Source: Fagopyrum homotropicum
Taxonomy: Eukaryota > Streptophyta > Magnoliopsida > Caryophyllales > Polygonaceae
DNA: 64,000 nt
Assembly (NCBI GenBank): GCA_033239125.1
Contig: BSWB01000004.1
Location: 142,422,926-142,486,925 of the forward strand
Direction: 5' to 3'
Position numbers and translations under genes: made by a program. Below, one piece after another: positions 36,039 to 47,800 of this stretch (its first letter is position 1; each line of letters begins with the position of its first letter). The notes beneath the pieces are model-generated. The model was not told the DNA's origin and did no database searches. It saw only the letters and a list, made by a program, of their open reading frames with translations.

Positions 36039-36428
36039 CTATGCCATGGTGGTGTAGAGACACGGCATGTCGGTAATGGAACCAAGTGAAGAAGTGGTGC
36101 GGGCGATGATGGAGCCGGTGGCTCGAGCAATGGCCTTAGCTCGGGATCGGGTGAGGGGTCCATCTGAGCGAACCCTAAGAGCCTCGTCCTCCTCGTCTAC
36201 GGTCAACGTAAAAGAGATATCCAAGGACGTATCAGTCCCCCCATCTTGGCTGTGAAACGTCCCCGTTTCACCATCGTCAAAGAGGGGCTCAACATAAGGG
36301 GAAAGGTCCTTGACGTTGAACGTCGGGTGTACTCCGTAGGAATCTGGGAGCTCTAACTTGTATGCATTTGGGCCATGACGGGCTAAGATCCGGAATGGGC
36401 CATCACCACGGTCCGAGAGCTTGCTCAT
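36039..36428 (-). pseudogene. integrase C-terminal tail of C
   Basis: This 129-codon frame reads MSKLSDRGDGPFRILARHG, ELPDSYGVHPTFNVKDLSPY, an acidic stretch, then GPLTRSRAKAIARA. It is the continuation of the 36455-37864 frame in another phase, so a frameshift lies near 36430-36470. No chromodomain fold was recognised in the tail. Confidence 0.75.
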
Positions 36429-36454
36429 GCGGCGAGTTGGAAAACGCTCCTTCC

Positions 36455-37864
36455 TTAGGTGGAGCCAAACAAGATCACCGGCCTCAAAAGAGACGTCACG
36501 GCGCCCCTTGTTGCGTTGTCCGGCAAGTTGGGCGGCACGACGTTCAAGTTGTGTCCTAGTCCGCTCATGAAGCTCAATGATTTGGGCGGCTTGGTTCCCT
36601 GCGATGATGTGTTCTCCGTCCTTGAGCGGGCGGGAGTGAAGTCCAACGGTGTGTGTGGATTAAGGCCGTAGACAACTTCAAATGGGGACAATTTAGTTGC
36701 CGTGTGCCTAGACCTGTTATACAAAAACTCCACAACAGAAAGTAAGTCCTCCCACCTACGTGAGTTGGTCCTAGTGGTGGCTCTAAGTAGAGCACCAAGA
36801 GTCCGATTGGTCACCTCCGTTTGACCATCGGTTTTGGGGTGATAACTACTTGAAAACAACAAGTTGGTTCCAAGTTTTTCCCATAACGTTCTCCAAAAGT
36901 GACTTACGAATTTCACGTCCCGATCACTAACGATGGAACGTGGTATCCCATGTAAACGCACCACATTGTCAAAGAACGAGGTGGCAACTTCACTAGCATT
37001 TTGGGTGCTTTTACATGCAATGAAATGAGCCATTTTGGAGAAGCGATCGACTACCACGAAAATGGAGTCTTTGCCTCGTTTTGACATAGGCAACCCTACC
37101 ACAAAGTGCATGGATAGATCCTCCCAAGGTCCCATTGGTATAGGCAAAGGAGAGTACATTCCATCCGGACCTTGGCGTGACTTTGCATGATGACATGTGA
37201 TGCAACCCTTGCAAAACTGTGTCACATGCATACGCATCCGGAGCCAAAAGAAATGCTCTTGGAGAGCGGAAAGGGTCTTGGTAGCACCAAAATGACCACG
37301 GCCCTCATGAGCTTCCTTGACCAACAAATGGCGTATAGATGAGCGCGGAATATAAAGTTTTCCCGCTCGGAAAAGATAGCCATCGTTAATAAAGAAAGAC
37401 TCGTTCTCTCGTAGGTCGAGGCATTGTGCCCATATGTCCTTGAAGTCAAGATCCGTGGCATATAACTCTTTGATAAGAGCAAAGCCATGTATCTTGGCAT
37501 CCATATACACAAGGAATGCATAGCGGCGAGAAAGGGCATCGGCTACCACATTCTCCTTGCCTTTCTTATGCCGAATGACATAAGGAAAGGTCTCTACAAA
37601 CTCTACCCAACTAGCATGGCGCCGACTGAGATTTGTTTGACTCTTGAGATACAAAAGAGCCGCATGATCCGAATGAATCACGAACTCCTTCGGCCACAAG
37701 TAATGTTGCCATGTCTTAAGACAACAAACTAGAGCATATAGTTCCTTGTCATATGTAGGGTAGTTGAGCGAAGGACCGGAAATTTTTTCACTAAAGTAGG
37801 CAATTTGACGAGTATCTTGTAAGAGAACTCCTCCAATGCCCACATTTGATGCATCACACTCCAC
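36455..37864 (-). pseudogene. RNase H and integrase of chromovirus C
   Basis: This 469-codon frame starts at MECDASNVGIGGVLLQ (RNase H Asp), with KELYALVCCLKTWQHYL, HSDHAALLYL and VVADALSRR. The integrase follows, with the zinc site HEGRGHFGATKTL...CKGCITCHHAKS, the core MHFVVGLPMSKRGKDSIFVVVDRF, SDRDVKFVSHFW, and YHPKTDGQTEVTNRTL with the catalytic Glu. One stop (TAA near 37895) separates it from RT. In the first core motif the usual catalytic Asp (SMDFV) is replaced by His. Confidence 0.85.
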
Positions 37865-37891
37865 CTCGAAAGTTTTCGAAAAGTTTGGGAG

Positions 37892-38438
37892 TTAGAGTAA
37901 TGGTGCATTACAAAGGCGGTCTTTGAGCGCATCAAACGCTCGAGCATGGATATCACGCCACTCAAACGTGACACCCTTGGTAGTGAGCTTATGGAGCGGT
38001 GCCGCTACCGTGCTAAAGTCCTTCACAAAGCGTCGGTAGAAACCCGCTAAGCCAAGAAAGGCTCGGACCATGGTGACCATAGTAGGAGTAGGCCACTCCC
38101 GAATAGCACGCACTTTAGATTCTTCCACTCGTAGTTCGTCCTTAGACACGACATAGCCAAGAAAGATAGTGGTGTTTGAGCAAAAGACGCATTTTTCAAA
38201 GTTGACATACAATTGCTCTTGTCTAAGGCACTCGAGCACTTGGCGAAGGTGCCCGATGTGATCCTCCAAAGACGTACTAATCACCAAAATATCATCAAAA
38301 TGAACAACAACAAATGTACCCAAGAATCGGCGCAAGACATGGTTCATGAGGCGCATAAAGGTGGACGGGGCGTTGGAGAGGCCAAATGGCATGACAAGCC
38401 ATTCATAGAGTCCATACTTCGTTTTGAACGCCGTCTTC
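37892..38438 (-). pseudogene. RT C-terminal half of chromovirus C
   Basis: It begins immediately after element D with KTAFKTKYGLYEW, then VMPFGLSNAPSTFMRLMNHVL, VVHFDDILV (catalytic FDD), FLGYVVSKDELRVEESKV and FLGLAGFYRRFVKDFS. The reading frame matches the part at 63132-63574 after removing D and one TCTTC copy. Confidence 0.85.
38434..38438. repeat. target-site duplication of element D, left copy
   Basis: TCTTC, matched exactly at 63127-63131. Confidence 0.95.
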
Positions 38439-39198
38439 TGTTCGCTCCAAACGGTGTGTGCAAGCTTTAAATTTATAACCCTAGACGTAAGCTTAAAACA
38501 AGGATGCAAACCCGCAGTGTACGGGTCAATCGTAGTAAAAAGCAAGGAATTCCAGGGGTCGATCACAGGGACTTAGTGAAACAAAGTCCAATTATGGTAA
38601 GCTTTAGCAATCACTAACCACAAAGCAATTAAAACAGTCAAAGATGATAAAAGTCAATAAAGGAAATATGCAATTCTAGGGATTAAAGCATCTAGTTGTG
38701 GTTCCAACTCAAGATCTAAAGATAAGCGGACAAAGCTGAGGTTTTTGCATAGGGAAGGTGTTACTAAAGTGGAATAGATCACCGGGTAAGTCTCACTACT
38801 CACTAATCCTAAACCGTAACTCCTATTATCGGGTAAGTCTCAAGGAATTAAGATAAAGATCTATAATCCTCAAACTAACACACCATCTAAGGGAATAGAA
38901 TCAACCTTTACCGGGTAAGTCTCAGGCTAACTCACAAAGATGGGATGAAAGCACACTCAAACCCCAATAAAGGATAAACATTTATTACCTACACTTATGA
39001 GCATGGGTAAACAAACTAAGGAATTACCGGGTAAGTCTCATCCTAAGCTTGCATTGAACCGGGAAAGGTATAATAAAGATAGGATTTGGCAAACTCTAAC
39101 ACTTAACTCTCAGTTTCGGATCAGATAAGTCACCTCGGTCAGCCAAATTCCACCCCGGCCGAGATGTTCATCGACTGAGCGAGATGCTTAGGGTTAAG
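38439..39198 (-). repeat. 3' LTR of D, left part
   Basis: 760 bases matching 61368-62127, including the four TGAGACTTACCCGGT units and the half-sites near 39133-39180. Split at 39198 by element E. Confidence 0.95.
39194..39198. repeat. target-site duplication of element E, left copy
   Basis: TTAAG, matched exactly at 52516-52520. The uninterrupted site is seen in the other D LTR near 62123-62127. Confidence 0.97.
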
Positions 39199-40990
39199 TG
39201 TTAGCATGAAATATTGTGATATTTTAGGCACGTTTTCTAAACGTATTTGATTCATATTGATAGTCTTTGATTGAACTTTGTGCATATGTGAGCTAGTATT
39301 ACCTATATTGTCAATATGGATGTCTACACTAGTTCTATGATTGATTATAGGTGATTTGGAGCTATTTCCGAACGGAATCGAGCAAAAGAGAGTTGATTCG
39401 ATATGTCCAAGGATTGAGGACATTCTTAGGAAGCAAATTGGAGTTTTAGCTTGAGGAATGCACGAGGCTAGGGAAGAATCACGTTCTTGCCCAAAACCAC
39501 GCTCTAAAATACGGCCGTACTACGAACCACGTTCAGTTCCACGGCCGTGGAACCCTTCAAAGGAAGCGTGATGCATTCCAGTAACTATTACGGCTGTGGA
39601 ATACATGGTACAAACCGTGACCTAATCCACGCCCTAAATTACGGTCGTGAGAACTTCCACGACCGTGATCTTGGCGGATCTTTTCGCCACACTTTCAAGC
39701 CACGATCTTTTGAAAGATTGGGCCGGGCCGATATTTTATCTTGCCCTATAAAAAGACGGACGAAGCAAGATTCCATCAGCTTCGCTTACCCTCATTTATC
39801 ACCGCTTAGACCCGACATCTTCGCTTAGCGGCATTTATCGACGCTTAGGGAATCTCAACACCGTTTGGCTTTCGCTTGGAAGCATTGATCATCTCATTGG
39901 AGATTGAAGTTCGCATCTGGGAATTACTCTAATCTCGCACTTTTGGTGGAGACTGCTGTTGAGATCTCCGGATTGGCGGAAGATCGAAGCTTTTTGGAAG
40001 ATTTTGCAAGGAGATCTCTCTTCTTGTTTAGGTTTGAATTGGAAAACGGATTGACATCCCGTTTTCCCTTCTTTCCTAAGGTTGTGATTATTTGTTTTAC
40101 TTTGAATCCTTTGACAATACTTGTTTTCTTTGTGACTTTGAGATTGGTTTGAAGATTATTGAAAGTTCTTGAAAGTTTTCATCTTTCTATCTTTTAATTC
40201 TTAAATTGATATCAACATGACTGTTATTGGCTAAAAACCCTTAAAAATTCTAAGGTGAAAGGTTGATAGTTGTGGCTTAGATGATGATAGATCGATCGTA
40301 AACAGATTAGACCCTGAGAGTTAGAGAGAATCGCCGACAACCCTAAATTACGGCCTGTTCTTGAGTCCACGGCCGTGGAACCTCAAGAACTAACTGTGAT
40401 TTCTTAAGTCTACGAACTTGCTTTTACTTTAATCCAAAGTTAAAGATTTGCTTTAACTTAGTTTAGACTTGTCTTTTCTAGGTGGTAGTGAAGCCTCAAC
40501 AACCTCTACCTCGATTGTGAGTGTCACAACCTCAATCAGTTAAGTTAGTCTTGATCCTTGGGTTTACAAGTTTGGGTATTTGACATAAATTCTCACCTTT
40601 AGAATCTTTCTATATTGAGCCTCAACAACCTGTATAGAGAGTGTCTTGTAGATGAGTTACATAAGGTTTTTGGAACTTCACCGTACGATTACCTTACATT
40701 AACATACCTTTGCATATCTCAACTCTGTCTTTATATCATTAAGTATATCTTGAATCGATTGCCACAGCTGGATACTTGGATCTTTAGGATTGTTGTTTTC
40801 CCAATATATTTGCAAACTCTCATATTCACTCGCTTGATAATCTGCAATCGTATTTGTTCCCACCCAAATCCCTATGTTCGATACTCTGGAATTCTTGCTT
40901 AGCTACGTCGATCCGTACACTGCGGGTTCGCTGCTTGATTCTAGTTTTATAAATTTAAAGCTTATTTGCACACACCTTTAGGGGCGAACA
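39199..40990 (+). repeat. 5' LTR of element E
   Basis: The 1792-bp LTR reads TGTTAGCATG...GGGGCGAACA. A TATA-like CCCTATAAAAAGACGG lies near 39744. The last 45 bases (TTTATAAATTTAAAGCTT...CACACACC...GCGAACA) are shared with the LTRs of B, D, F and G. Confidence 0.95.
39498..39675. repeat. TTCCACG-NN-CGTGGAA motif cluster, E 5' LTR
   Basis: A perfect palindrome TTCCACGGCCGTGGAA lies at 39537-39552. Variants around it include TACGGCCGTA, TTACGGCTGTGGAA, TTACGGTCGTGAGAA and TTCCACGACCGTGA. A further copy with one change lies at 40365-40380. The 3' LTR repeats the set. Confidence 0.9.
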
Positions 40991-40996
40991 AGTTTT

Positions 40997-41014
40997 TGGC
41001 GCCGTTGCCGGGGA
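40997..41014 (+). other. primer-binding site, tRNA-Asp (E)
   Basis: TGGCGCCGTTGCCGGGGA complements the tRNA-Asp(GTC) 3' end at all 18 positions and starts 6 bases after the LTR. Confidence 0.95.
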
Positions 41015-41091
41015 TTTGGTTTCGGCCGAACCCGGTTGCCGGTTGTCAAGCTTGGGAGCTTGCTCTCGTTATTTGATACTCCTTTGAGTGC

Positions 41092-42582
41092 ATGCGCGGG
41101 TCTAGGAACACCGAAGATCTCTTACCTCTTGATCAAGAGCTAGAGAAAACCTTGAGGCAAAAGCGCAAGGAAAAGAAGATGGCCGAAGAACACGAACGTG
41201 ATCTTCAAACGGAGCTGGCGGAGAAGGAAGCTCAACTCCGATGGAACGAGACTCTCCGCCAAGATGAGATGGATCGTCATCAATCTCAAGTTAACAGTTT
41301 ACAAGACATGATCTTCCAGATGAGGGTAGAAATGAGAGACCTTAAGAATAAGGGAAGCAAGAAATCCTCAAGGAAAGCATCAAGGTCTAGAAGAAAAAGT
41401 CACTCATCCGCTGATGATAGTGATTCTTCCATGCCTCCGCTAGAGGAGATTGATCCTACGATCAACGTAAATCCTTTCCATCCACAAGGAGCTACTAATC
41501 GCCGCATTCCGCCTAGGAATGTGAGGATCGAACGTGTGGATAATGAGCCAAGAACTCTTGGCCAGCGGATGGATCCAACGCAACAACCACGCCGCTTGGG
41601 CGTGAATTTTGATGCTGAAGATGTGCAAGGGTTTAGCTTTAACCCTCAACTTATTACTCTTGTTCGCCAAAGCCAATTTGGCGGTACAAGCGCTGAATCT
41701 CCACACCAACACTTGCAAAACTTTGAGTGTATGATGGAGACGATGAGACCAAAGAGTGCTACCACCAACAGCTACAAGCTCAAGCCTTTCTTCTTCTCTT
41801 TGAAGGGGAAAGCGTTGTCTTGGTACCAAGCTCTTCCTAATGGGAAACTAGACACGTGGGAAGACCTTTCCGCGGAGTTTCTCACCAAATTCTTCCCGCC
41901 CTCCAAAACGGCGGAACTTAGAGGTAAGATTAATGCTTTTTCCATGAGACCTAACGAAAGTTTGTTTCAATCTTGGGAAAGGTTTCAGGACTTGCTCTTG
42001 GATTGCCCTCATCATGGCATATCCAAGCTTGCCTTGCTAGAGATTTATTACAAGGGGCCGGATGCGGGAACGCAATTCAACCTCCAATCCCTCTCATGTG
42101 GAACGTTCATGGACATGAGAGAAGATGACGCTTGGGACTTCATCGAGAAACAAGCAAGAGTCATAGAGAAGTATTCCCACCGGAAAGTGGAGGGAAATCG
42201 TGTGGAGCAAGGAGCGAAGCTCACACATGAAGCTCAAAATCAGATTTTCTCCCTCAACAATGAGATCAAGGAGTTGAAGGAGGCTATCAAGACCAACTTC
42301 CCAAAGCAACAAGAGAAGGATGTTGGCTACTTGGGCAACAACAATGGCGGTGATAACACCAACCGCAACAACAATAACCGGAACAACAACCGGAATAACA
42401 ATTGGAATGGAAACAACAACAACCGGAACAACAACCGGAACAACAATTGGAACAACAATAGGGGTTCAAACAACAACAATTGGCGCTCCAATCAACAAAA
42501 TTCCGGTAACTCATATCCTTCCAATTCTAATTCACTAACTCCACCTTCCTCTTCCTCTACTCCTTTGAAAAGCCAGGGGTAA
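41092..42582 (+). CDS. gag polyprotein of element E
   Basis: 496 codons. Residues 1-120 are highly charged and likely coiled coil, with a basic KKSSRKASRSRRKSH patch. The retrotransposon gag core follows (RQSQFGGTSAESPHQHLQNF, ALSWYQALPNGKLDTWEDL, LFQSWERFQDLLLDCPHHG, DDAWDFIEKQARVIEKYSHRK). The tail (42345-42490) is almost only Asn and Arg with some Trp and replaces a CCHC knuckle as the likely RNA-binding part. It ends in TAA (42580-42582). B and D show CAA at that place and pol continues in the same frame, so the stop is probably a C-to-T mutation that split a single gag-pol frame. Confidence 0.88.
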   Translation: MRGSRNTEDLLPLDQELEKTLRQKRKEKKMAEEHERDLQTELAEKEAQLRWNETLRQDEMDRHQSQVNSLQDMIFQMRVEMRDLKNKGSKKSSRKASRSRRKSHSSADDSDSSMPPLEEIDPTINVNPFHPQGATNRRIPPRNVRIERVDNEPRTLGQRMDPTQQPRRLGVNFDAEDVQGFSFNPQLITLVRQSQFGGTSAESPHQHLQNFECMMETMRPKSATTNSYKLKPFFFSLKGKALSWYQALPNGKLDTWEDLSAEFLTKFFPPSKTAELRGKINAFSMRPNESLFQSWERFQDLLLDCPHHGISKLALLEIYYKGPDAGTQFNLQSLSCGTFMDMREDDAWDFIEKQARVIEKYSHRKVEGNRVEQGAKLTHEAQNQIFSLNNEIKELKEAIKTNFPKQQEKDVGYLGNNNGGDNTNRNNNNRNNNRNNNWNGNNNNRNNNRNNNWNNNRGSNNNNWRSNQQNSGNSYPSNSNSLTPPSSSSTPLKSQG

Positions 42583-45500
42583 TCATCTAATGGAAGAAAC
42601 AATACGGGAAAGGAGAAGCCCGATCCCATGTTGGAAACAATTTTGGGAAAGCTTCAAGGGTTGGAGAACCGCCTCATCAAGGTTGATGATCAAGTCTCTA
42701 AGGTTGACAAAGCTCAAAAAGTTTTGGAAAACCAAATGTTCAACCACGCGGAGGAAGTTCCTAGAAATCAAGGGAAACTTCCAGGAAAGACGGAGGACAA
42801 CCCTAAGGGAAGGGTGATGGCGATCACAACTAGGAGCGGAGTGACCACTACCGATCCGCAGCCTACGTTCGTTGAAGTCCCCGTAGAGAAGGACAAAGAA
42901 AAGGGGAAGGAGAAGGAAGATGTCTATGTTCCTCCTCCAGCTTACAAACCTCCCCTACCATTTCCTCAATCTAGAGCGCGAGCGCGCCTAGACAAACAAT
43001 TCGGTAAGTTCATAGAACTCATGAGTAAGCTGCATATTAATATACCTTTCATTGATGCTATTGTAGGTATGCCGGCTTATGGCAAGTTCTTGAAGGAGCT
43101 CCTCTCCAACAAGAGGAAGCTAGAAGATTTTGGTGAGGTCAAGATGAGTTCGGACTCTTCGGATCTCATCAAGACCATGAAGGAGAAAATGCCCCCAAAG
43201 TTGAAGGATCCGGGGTCATTTTGCATTCCCATTGGAGTGGGAGATGTCACATATGACGCTTTATGTGACTTAGGAGCAAGGGTGAGCATCATAGCACTTG
43301 CATTATGTAGGAAGATCGGTTTAGGCGATCCTAAACCGGTGAAGATGACGTTATACATGGCGGATCGATCCATCACTCGCCCCGTCGGTATTGTAGAAGA
43401 CGTTCCCGACAAGCTAGGTAAATTCTTTGTTCCCATCGATTTTGTCGTGCTTGACATTCCTGCAGATAGTCCGGTCCCGATCATACTCGGAAGACCGTTT
43501 CTTGCAACTTTCGGCTGCATGGTCGATTGCAAGAATGGAAGACTCGCTTTTGATATTGGAGAAGAGAAAGTAGAGTTCGTTCTTTCCACTCTAGTGAAGG
43601 AACCAATCTTCGACGAGGATATTTACGATATCCAAGATGAAGAAGGTTTATCTAGGGAAGAGGTAAGTGCGATTCTCTTTAACGATCCTTTACAAAAAGT
43701 CATTACCATGAGTCTAACAGATGTAGGGGAAGAAGAAGAGTGCAAAGAGGAAATTGAAGCCTTAGAAGCACAAGAAGAGATGCATGAAGTGGAGTTTGAG
43801 AAACTCCACGATGAGGCTGAGAATATTAGAATCCACGGTCACACCCTATATTCCACGACCGTGGATTTCACAACCAAAATCGACCTCCATTCCAGTGGAT
43901 TACACGGCCGTGGAACATCTGGAAGGCCCGTAATTCTGACCGTGGAAGAGGGCGATCGGCATACTTCTTCAACTTCTTTTAATTCTTCTCCAACTCACTC
44001 AACACCCTTAGAAACTTCTAAGGAAACGTCGGATGCTCCTCAAGGATCATTGGAAGCTCCGAAAGTGATGGAACTCAAACCACTTCCTACTCATCTAAGG
44101 TACGCTTTTCTAGGATCTAATTCTACCTTTCCGGTTATCGTTAGTTCCGAACTGAGCATAGATGAACATGAGCAACTCATGATTGTCCTTAGGAAACATA
44201 GAAAAGCCATAGGCTACACTATTGAGGACTTAGTAGGAATTAAACCCTCCCTATGCATGCATAAGATATTAATGGAGGAGGACTTTAGAACTTCAAGACA
44301 ACCTCAAAGGCGGTTGAATCCGACCATGAAGGAGGTTGTCAAGAAGGAAATTCTTAAACTTCTTGACGCAGGTATCATCTATCCTATCTCCGATAGCAAG
44401 TGGGTGAGTCCAGTTCAAGTAGTTCCGAAGAAGGGAGGAATGACAGTCATCACCAACAAGAACAACGAACTCATTCCTACCCGAACCGTGACTGGATGGC
44501 GAATGTGTATAGACTACCGCATGCTCAACAACGCAACGCGGAAGGATCACTTTCCATTGCCATTCATCGATCAAATGCTTGAAAGGTTAGCACAACATTC
44601 ACATTTTTGCTACCTTGACGGTTATAGTGGTTTCTTTCAGATTCCGATACATCCAGATGATCAAGAGAAGACCACATTCACGTGCCCTTGGGGTACGTTC
44701 GCCTATAGGAGAATGCCGTTCAGGCTTTGCAACGCCCCAGCCACCTTTCAACGGTGCATGATGGCCATCTTCTCCGAATACGTAGAGGAAATCATGGAAG
44801 TCTTCATGGACGACTTCTCCGTATACGGTTCCTCTTTTAACGATTGCCTTTCTAACCTTTCTCTTGTTTTACAAAGATGTGAAGACACTAACCTAGTTCT
44901 TAATTGGGAGAAGTGTCAATTCATGGTTAAGGAAGGAATCGTATTAGGTCACTTAGTCTCTAGTAGAGGGATAGAGGTAGACAAGGCTAAGATAGAGACC
45001 ATAGAGAAACTTCCTCCCCCAATTTCGGTGAAAGGGATAAGAAGTTTCCTAGGACATGCTGGATTTTATAGACGTTTCATTAAGGACTTTTCTAAGATAT
45101 CAAAACCTCTCACTAATCTATTGATGAAGGATGCGGTTTTTGAGTTTTCGCAGGAATGTTTGGATGCGTTTAACACCATTCGGCAAACTCTAATTTCAGC
45201 ACCTATTATCCAACCTCCGGATTGGACTCTCCCCTTCGAGATTATGTGCGATGCTAGTGACGTAGCTATTGGAGCTGTTCTTGGGCAACGAAAGGAAGGG
45301 CGAACCCATGCCATATACTATGCTAGCAAGACGCTAGATGAAGCGCAGCTCAACTACGCCACTACCGAGAAAGAATTTCTAGCCATTGTCTACGCTATTG
45401 ACAAGTTTCGCTCTTATCTTGTAGGTGCAAAGGTGATTGTCTACACGGATCATGCTGCGATCCGGTACCTCCTTGCGAAGAAAGATGCGAAGCCAAGGCT

Positions 45501-46974
45501 GATTAGATGGATTCTTCTCCTACAAGAATTCGATCTTGAGATCCGCGACAAGAAAGGTTCAGAAAATTCTGTCGCGGATCATTTGAGTCGTCTAACACAC
45601 CTAGGGGACGACCATCTACCCATTGATGACTCCTTTCCGGACGAACACTTACACATCATAGAGGAGTGCATCAACGTGATCTCCAAAGGTAACGAACCGT
45701 GGTTTGCTGATTTTGTTAACTACTTGGTTTGCCAGGAGACACCGCCCGGACTATCCTACGCACAAAGGAAGAAGTTCTTTAAGGATGTCCGGGAATACTA
45801 TTGGAACGAGCCTCTCCTCTTTAAGAGAGGTCCGGATGGCATCATCCGGTGATGTGTGCCGGAAGATGAGATGCAAAGTGTCATCCGCCATTGTCATTCA
45901 CTACCTTGTGGAGGACACGCTAGTTCGAACAAGACTAGCGCAAAGGTATTGCAATTTGGATTCTATTGGCCTACTTTATTTAGAGATGTGCAATCCTTTG
46001 TTTCTTGCTGCGATGCTTGTCAAAGAACAGACAATATTTCTAGAAGGAACGAGATGCCCCTCAACAACATCCAAGAGGTGGAGATTTTCGACGTTTGGGG
46101 AGTCGATTTCATGGGACCATTCCCATCTTCTTGTGGAAACCAATACATACTATTGGCGGTAGACTACGTTTCTAGATGGGTGGAAGTAATTGCCTCTCCC
46201 ACAAATGATGCCATGGTGGTGGTTAAGTTCTTCAACAAGACCATTTTTCCGCGATTTGGAACACCAAGGACGATCATTAGTGATGGAGGTTCTCACTTCA
46301 TAGCCCGTCGCTTTGAAGCTCTTCTAACTAAGTATGGGGTTACTCACAAGATCGCTACCCCTTATCATCCACAAACTAGTGGACAAGTTGAGATCTCAAA
46401 TAGGGAGATCAAAGGGATTCTAGAAAAGACGGTTTCAAGGACTAGGAAGGATTGGTCCTTGAAGCTAGATGATGCATTATGGGCGTACCGGACTGCGTAC
46501 AAGACTCCCATAGGAACCACACCATACAACCTTGTGTATGTGAAGTCTTGTCACTTGCCGGTGGAGCTGGAGCACAAAGCGTTTTAGGCTATCAAGTGGC
46601 TGAATTTCGGCATGAAGGAAGCAGGAGAGAAGCGTCTCCTAGACATCAATAAGTTAGATGAACTTCGCTTGAACGCCTATGAAAACGCCAAAATCTACAA
46701 GGAAAGGGCAAAGCGTTGGCATGATAAGCATATCATTCCAAAGGACTTCAAAGAAGGAGATCAAGTTCTCCTCTTCAATTCAAGACTTCGCCTCTTTCCA
46801 GGTAAGCTTAAATCCCGTTGGACCGGACCCTTTCTAATTAAACGTATTTTTCCCCATGGTGCAGTTGAAGTATGGGGTGAAGCTAGCGGAAGTTTTAAGG
46901 TGAACGGCCAACGACTCAAGAAGTATACGCCGGAACTCCAAGCTGAGGAGTTTGCGCCTACCGCATTCGAATAA
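42583..46974 (+). pseudogene. pol of element E (protease, RT, RNase H, integrase), two internal stops
   Basis: The frame is the same as gag. The open part 42628-45852 (1074 codons from its first ATG) holds the protease (CDLGARVSII near 43267, where D has DLGAS), a linker with motif sites, RT (CIDYRMLNNATRKDHFPLP, YLDGYSGFFQIPIHPDDQ, MPFRLCNAPATF, catalytic FMDDF at 44802-44816), RNase H (IMCDASDVAIGAVLGQ, YTDHAAIRYL, SVADHLSRL) and the start of the integrase. TGA at 45850-45852 (from CGA) and TAG at 46585-46587 (from TGG) interrupt the integrase, whose frame continues at 45856-46974 with VWGVDFMGPFPSS, SDGGSHF and YHPQTSGQVEISNREIK. MPFR replaces MPFG near the active site. Confidence 0.92.
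43832..43960. repeat. motif cluster in the pol linker of E
   Basis: TTCCACGACCGTGGAT (43851-43866) and TTACACGGCCGTGGAA (43900-43915), with half-sites ATCCACGGTCA and GACCGTGGAAG, lie within codons between protease and RT. D has its own motif type at the matching place (58490-58575). Confidence 0.85.
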
Positions 46975-47800
46975 GTGCAAGATTGGTCTAGCTACGGACC
47001 TTAAACAAAGCGCTTCTTGGGAGGCAACCCAAGGTATTGCATTCTCGTTTTTGTTTTCGATTCATAGTTTAGCTTAGAATAGACGTTTTTCGCTTTATTT
47101 TGCCTCGATTTCTTCCGGTATGTTCGTGTTTTTGGATGTAGGATCGATGGAAAAGGAAAAGGGGAGAATAATGTCGAAGAAAAGTGACGAAATTCGGACT
47201 TTGGAGCTTTACAGAGGGTTCCACGGTCCAAATTACGGTCGTCATAGCTACAGTGGCCGTAATTCTCAAAAGTCTTTGAAAAATCACCAAAACCACGGTT
47301 CCGTACACTTCCACGGCCGTGGAATACCCCGACAGACCGTGATTTTCAAAATTTTGCCTGCGACTATATAAGCTGCATTCTTCACAAATTTACCCCAAAA
47401 ATTTCCCTTTTCCACGACCTAGACGCCGAAACCCCACGACCTCCTCCAAATCTTCGTTTCTTAATCGTTTCTAACGATTCTTCATCCTAAACTGCAGCAA
47501 ATCCAACCACAAACAAGATCCAAGCGACAAACCGAGAAGAAATCCATCAACAAACGCGCATTTCGGATTTTTCAATCCGAAAAAGAGGTTTATTCTTTCT
47601 TGAATTTCGCCGATTTGGTTCGTTTTTGCTATAGATTTGTAGGAAGAACTGACAAAGACTGGAAGGAATTAGACTAGGACTGCTTGTTGTGGTGATTGTT
47701 GGTGAATTTGCTGAGATTCGTGAAATTCTGAGACGAATCACGGTCTCTGGGTAAACCACGGCCGTAATTCCTGAAGAATAGACCGTAATTTTGGTGAAAA
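46975..47800 (+). other. noncoding spacer between pol and ORF3 of E
   Basis: Contains the conserved hairpin (47009-47040) and two motif clusters: 47218-47345, with a perfect TTCCACGGCCGTGGAA at 47309-47324, and 47738-47795. No supported gene was seen. Confidence 0.7.
47009..47040 (+). other. conserved hairpin after pol (E)
   Basis: 32 bases identical to 57154-57185 (minus) in D. The stem CTTGGG/CCCAAG (47016-47021, 47028-47033) closes a six-base loop AGGCAA. About 25 bases upstream are also conserved. It sits 35 bases after the pol stop. An RNA role is inferred from conservation and pairing. Confidence 0.8.

Noticed and set aside
42287..42514. Antisense Cys-rich frame resembling a small secreted peptide
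   Set aside because: It is the reverse of the AAC-rich gag tail of E. The Cys codons come from GTT and GCC strings.
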